Of a DNA stretch of 64,000 nt, positions 61,975-64,000 are shown piece by piece (the stretch's first letter is position 1; every line of letters starts with the position of its first letter). Source of the stretch: an uncultured Bacteroides sp. (GTDB lineage: Bacteria; Bacteroidota; Bacteroidia; Cytophagales; Cyclobacteriaceae); the NCBI GenBank assembly GCA_902168185.1, contig CABHOV010000076.1, positions 124,001-188,000 of the forward strand, given 5' to 3'. The position numbers and the translations under genes are program-made. The notes beneath the pieces were generated by a model. That model was not told where the DNA came from, did no database searches, and saw only the letters and a program-made list of their open reading frames with translations.

Positions 61975-63092
61975 TTCAGTTCTTCGGTCAATGCTGTTAA
62001 AAATAGATCAGCTTCTTCTTTTGTTAAAGCCAATGAAGGCAGCAAGCGAATTGTATTCGGCTTGGCTTCTCCTGTAAATATCTTATGTTTTTGTAAAAGA
62101 TCGTTACGTACGGACTTTTTCTCTTCCGGTAAATCAAAACCTATCATTAATCCTCTGCCGCGTACATCATTTAGTGAAGGATATTTCTTCAGTGCAGCGA
62201 TCCAATAGTCACCCTGCACAGCTGCGTTGTGAATCAAATTCTCCTTCTCCATTACTTCGAGTACAGCGAGACCCGCCACAGACGCCAAATAATTTCCTCC
62301 GAATGTAGTTCCCAACATGCCGCTCCACGGTTTTATATCCGGGTGAATCAGTACGCCGCCTATAGGAAATCCATTGCCCATACCTTTCGCAGTCGTGATC
62401 AAATGTGGCTTGACACCCGCATGTTGATGTGCAAAGAATTTTCCGGTTCTTCCGTAGCCACATTGAATTTCATCGAGTATAAAAATAGATCCATTCTCTT
62501 TGCATTTCTTTTCAAGGAACTGAAGAAAAGAATCGGAAGGCAATTGTATACCTCCAACACCTTGTATACCTTCTATAATAACAGCCGCTATAGTATCATC
62601 AAGCACTTCGTTAAAAGCAGCTTCATCATTCATCGGAACAAAGGCTATATCATGACCTGCGTTGAAAGGTGCTACGATCTTCGGATTATCGGTAGCAGCA
62701 ACAGCTCCTGATGTTCTTCCGTGAAATGCTTTTTTGAATGCTATAACTTTTTTACGTCCTGTAATAAAGGATGCAAGCTTCAATGCATTTTCGTTCGCTT
62801 CAGCACCGGAGTTACAAAGAAAGAGTTGATATTCCGGATAGCCCGAGAGTTGTCCTAACTTTTCGGCAAGCTTTTCCTGAATTGGATTTTGAACGCTGTT
62901 GGAGTAAAATGCAATTTTACCAAGCTGATCACTCAACGACTTTACATAATGAGAATGTGAATGGCCGATTGAAATAACGGCATGACCTCCATATAGATCC
63001 AGGTACTTTTCACCTTTGTCATCCCAAAGCCATGAGCCTTGTGCTCTTTCCGGAGTTATATTGAATAAGGGGTATACATCAAATAATTTCAT
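61971..63092 (-). CDS. argD: N-acyl-ornithine aminotransferase
   Basis: A PLP-dependent class III aminotransferase of 373 residues that converts the N-acyl-glutamate semialdehyde to N-acyl-ornithine. Seen: YLDLYGGHAVISIGHSH (about 31-47), LCNSGAEANENALKLA (about 92-107), KKAFHGRTSGAVAAT, ILDEIQCGYGRTGKFFAH, and TTAKGMGNGFPIGGV with the PLP lysine. Its stop overlaps the transcarbamylase start (ATGA). A 166-base gap separates it from argC upstream. Confidence 0.95.
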   Translation of the reverse strand: MKLFDVYPLFNITPERAQGSWLWDDKGEKYLDLYGGHAVISIGHSHSHYVKSLSDQLGKIAFYSNSVQNPIQEKLAEKLGQLSGYPEYQLFLCNSGAEANENALKLASFITGRKKVIAFKKAFHGRTSGAVAATDNPKIVAPFNAGHDIAFVPMNDEAAFNEVLDDTIAAVIIEGIQGVGGIQLPSDSFLQFLEKKCKENGSIFILDEIQCGYGRTGKFFAHQHAGVKPHLITTAKGMGNGFPIGGVLIHPDIKPWSGMLGTTFGGNYLASVAGLAVLEVMEKENLIHNAAVQGDYWIAALKKYPSLNDVRGRGLMIGFDLPEEKKSVRNDLLQKHKIFTGEAKPNTIRLLPSLALTKEEADLFLTALTEELK

Positions 63093-63258
63093 TTCAGTAG
63101 AGCGTTTTCGCCAAAAGCTTAAAGAGAAAAGCTGAAGGCGGGTTTTGGGTTATAATTAAAGTTCCTTTCTTATTTCGTCCTGTGGTTGATAAGCATTGCT
63201 TTACATCGTTTATATCTTTACCTGTACTTCCAAAAAGTATAGATAAAAGATATATACC

Positions 63259-64000
63259 TTAAAACACAATACTCTTCAACTTCAAGCCAGTCGTTTCTTC
63301 CAAGCCAAAAAGCAAATTCATATTTTGAATAGCCTGACCGGATGCGCCTTTCAGCAAGTTGTCGATAGCAGAATGAACTACTACTTTATTACCTTCTTTT
63401 TCTATACCGATCAAACATTTATTCGTATTCACGATTTGCTTCATATCGATCGTATCATCGGAAACGATCGTAAAAGGATGACCTGCATAAAAATCTTTAT
63501 ATATACTCTTCAGGTCATCGAGTGAACGATCTGTTGTAATGCAGGAGCTCACAAAAATTCCGCGCGCAAAATCACCGCGCCATGGAATGAAATTTATAGC
63601 ATCGCTGAATCCAGACTGAAGTTGTTTCAAGGATTGATTGATCTCCTTCAGATGCTGGTGCGTAAGCGTTTTATAGGCCGATATATTATTCGCACGCCAC
63701 GTAAAATGCGTAGTATCCTGTAACTTCTGCCCGGCTCCGGTAGAGCCTGTGATACCCGTTGCAAAAACTTCTTTTAATATACCTGCCTTTGCTAAAGGAA
63801 GTAATCCAAGCTGAATAGCGGTAGCGAAGCATCCCGGATTCGCTATATTACTTGCCTTCTTTATAGCTTCTCTGTTCAACTCTGGCAATCCATATACAAA
63901 TGATCGGCCCTGAACGGATTCTCCTAATCTGAAATCCTGACTGAGATCTATAACTTTAATCCTGGCATCAATAGCATTGTCCTGAAGAAACTTTTTACTT
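63259..64000 (-). CDS. argC: N-acyl-gamma-glutamyl-phosphate reductase, 5' part beyond the window
   Basis: The reading frame is open from the window edge (64000) to TAA at 63259, about 247 codons of an expected 320-340, so the N-terminal NADP-binding part is missing. Visible: SKKFLQDN, then IDLSQDFRLGE, FVYGLPELNRE, and NPGCFATAIQLGLLPL, holding the catalytic Cys (about 63829-63831). TGSTGAGQKL and NNISAYKTLTHQHLKEI follow. It reduces the acyl-phosphate made by ArgB. It heads the operon within the window; argG may lie further upstream. Confidence 0.93.
   Translation of the reverse strand, partial: SKKFLQDNAIDARIKVIDLSQDFRLGESVQGRSFVYGLPELNREAIKKASNIANPGCFATAIQLGLLPLAKAGILKEVFATGITGSTGAGQKLQDTTHFTWRANNISAYKTLTHQHLKEINQSLKQLQSGFSDAINFIPWRGDFARGIFVSSCITTDRSLDDLKSIYKDFYAGHPFTIVSDDTIDMKQIVNTNKCLIGIEKEGNKVVVHSAIDNLLKGASGQAIQNMNLLFGLEETTGLKLKSIVF

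Noticed and set aside
1-64000. CRISPR array, prophage, insertion sequence or defence island
   Set aside because: No regularly spaced direct repeats, transposase, integrase or phage structural genes are visible. Gene content and base use are uniform.

Overview
The window is chromosomal DNA from a member of the Bacteroidota, most likely a Cytophagales/Chryseolinea-type soil or aquatic bacterium. Grounds: a protein ending in the gliding-motility-associated type B C-terminal domain of the type IX secretion system; TAnnTTTG -7 promoter elements and no consistent Shine-Dalgarno sequences; the families DUF4290, DUF3109, DUF4159 and DUF4175; an arginine operon with a succinylornithine-type transcarbamylase; and lipoproteins, Tat-exported proteins and membrane chaperone-type ATPases typical of the phylum. 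I see no rRNA, tRNA, CRISPR array, insertion sequence or prophage.

Layout. 1-6.6 kb: pdxA, a TerB-like protein, the yceD-rpmF pair, fabH, efp, accB and accC (vitamin B6, ribosome, fatty-acid initiation and malonyl-CoA supply). 6.7-14.6 kb: three TldD-type and two TldE-type proteases in two transcription units; the TldD copies carry Tat signals. 14.8-22.7 kb: an operon of DUF4159, MoxR ATPase, DUF58, BatA-like, DUF4175 and a second large membrane protein. 22.7-32.0 kb: mostly single genes, namely a beta-propeller protein, a membrane AraC regulator, a FAD sugar oxidase, an acyltransferase, an ankyrin lipoprotein, an ECF sigma factor with a probable anti-sigma partner, a cysteine-cluster protein and a TcmP-like methyltransferase-fold protein. 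32.1-39.4 kb: UvrD helicase, a DUF4290 protein, murA, two paralogous secreted proteins, exonuclease III and a 53-residue basic protein. 39.6-49.3 kb: hisS, hutH, a type IX cargo protein, ybaB, a glycosyltransferase, PspC, a strongly promoted OmpA/TPR lipoprotein and pdhB. 49.5-57.0 kb: two Tat-exported Gfo/Idh/MocA oxidoreductases, an M48 protease, small secreted or membrane proteins and an ABC exporter. 57.1-64.0 kb: the arginine operon read on the minus strand, argC (cut by the window end)-argD-argF'-argB-argE-hydrolase-argH.

Most of the window is housekeeping. The parts I find most worth a second look are the exported TldD/TldE cluster, the adjacent MoxR operon, residue swaps at key positions of EF-P (Asn for Lys), MurA (Asp for Cys), ArgF' (Val90) and the arg-operon hydrolase (Ser for Cys), several -7 elements lying so close to the start codon that the mRNAs should be nearly leaderless, and a window-wide preference for the word TATA in all reading frames that the highly expressed lipoprotein gene avoids.
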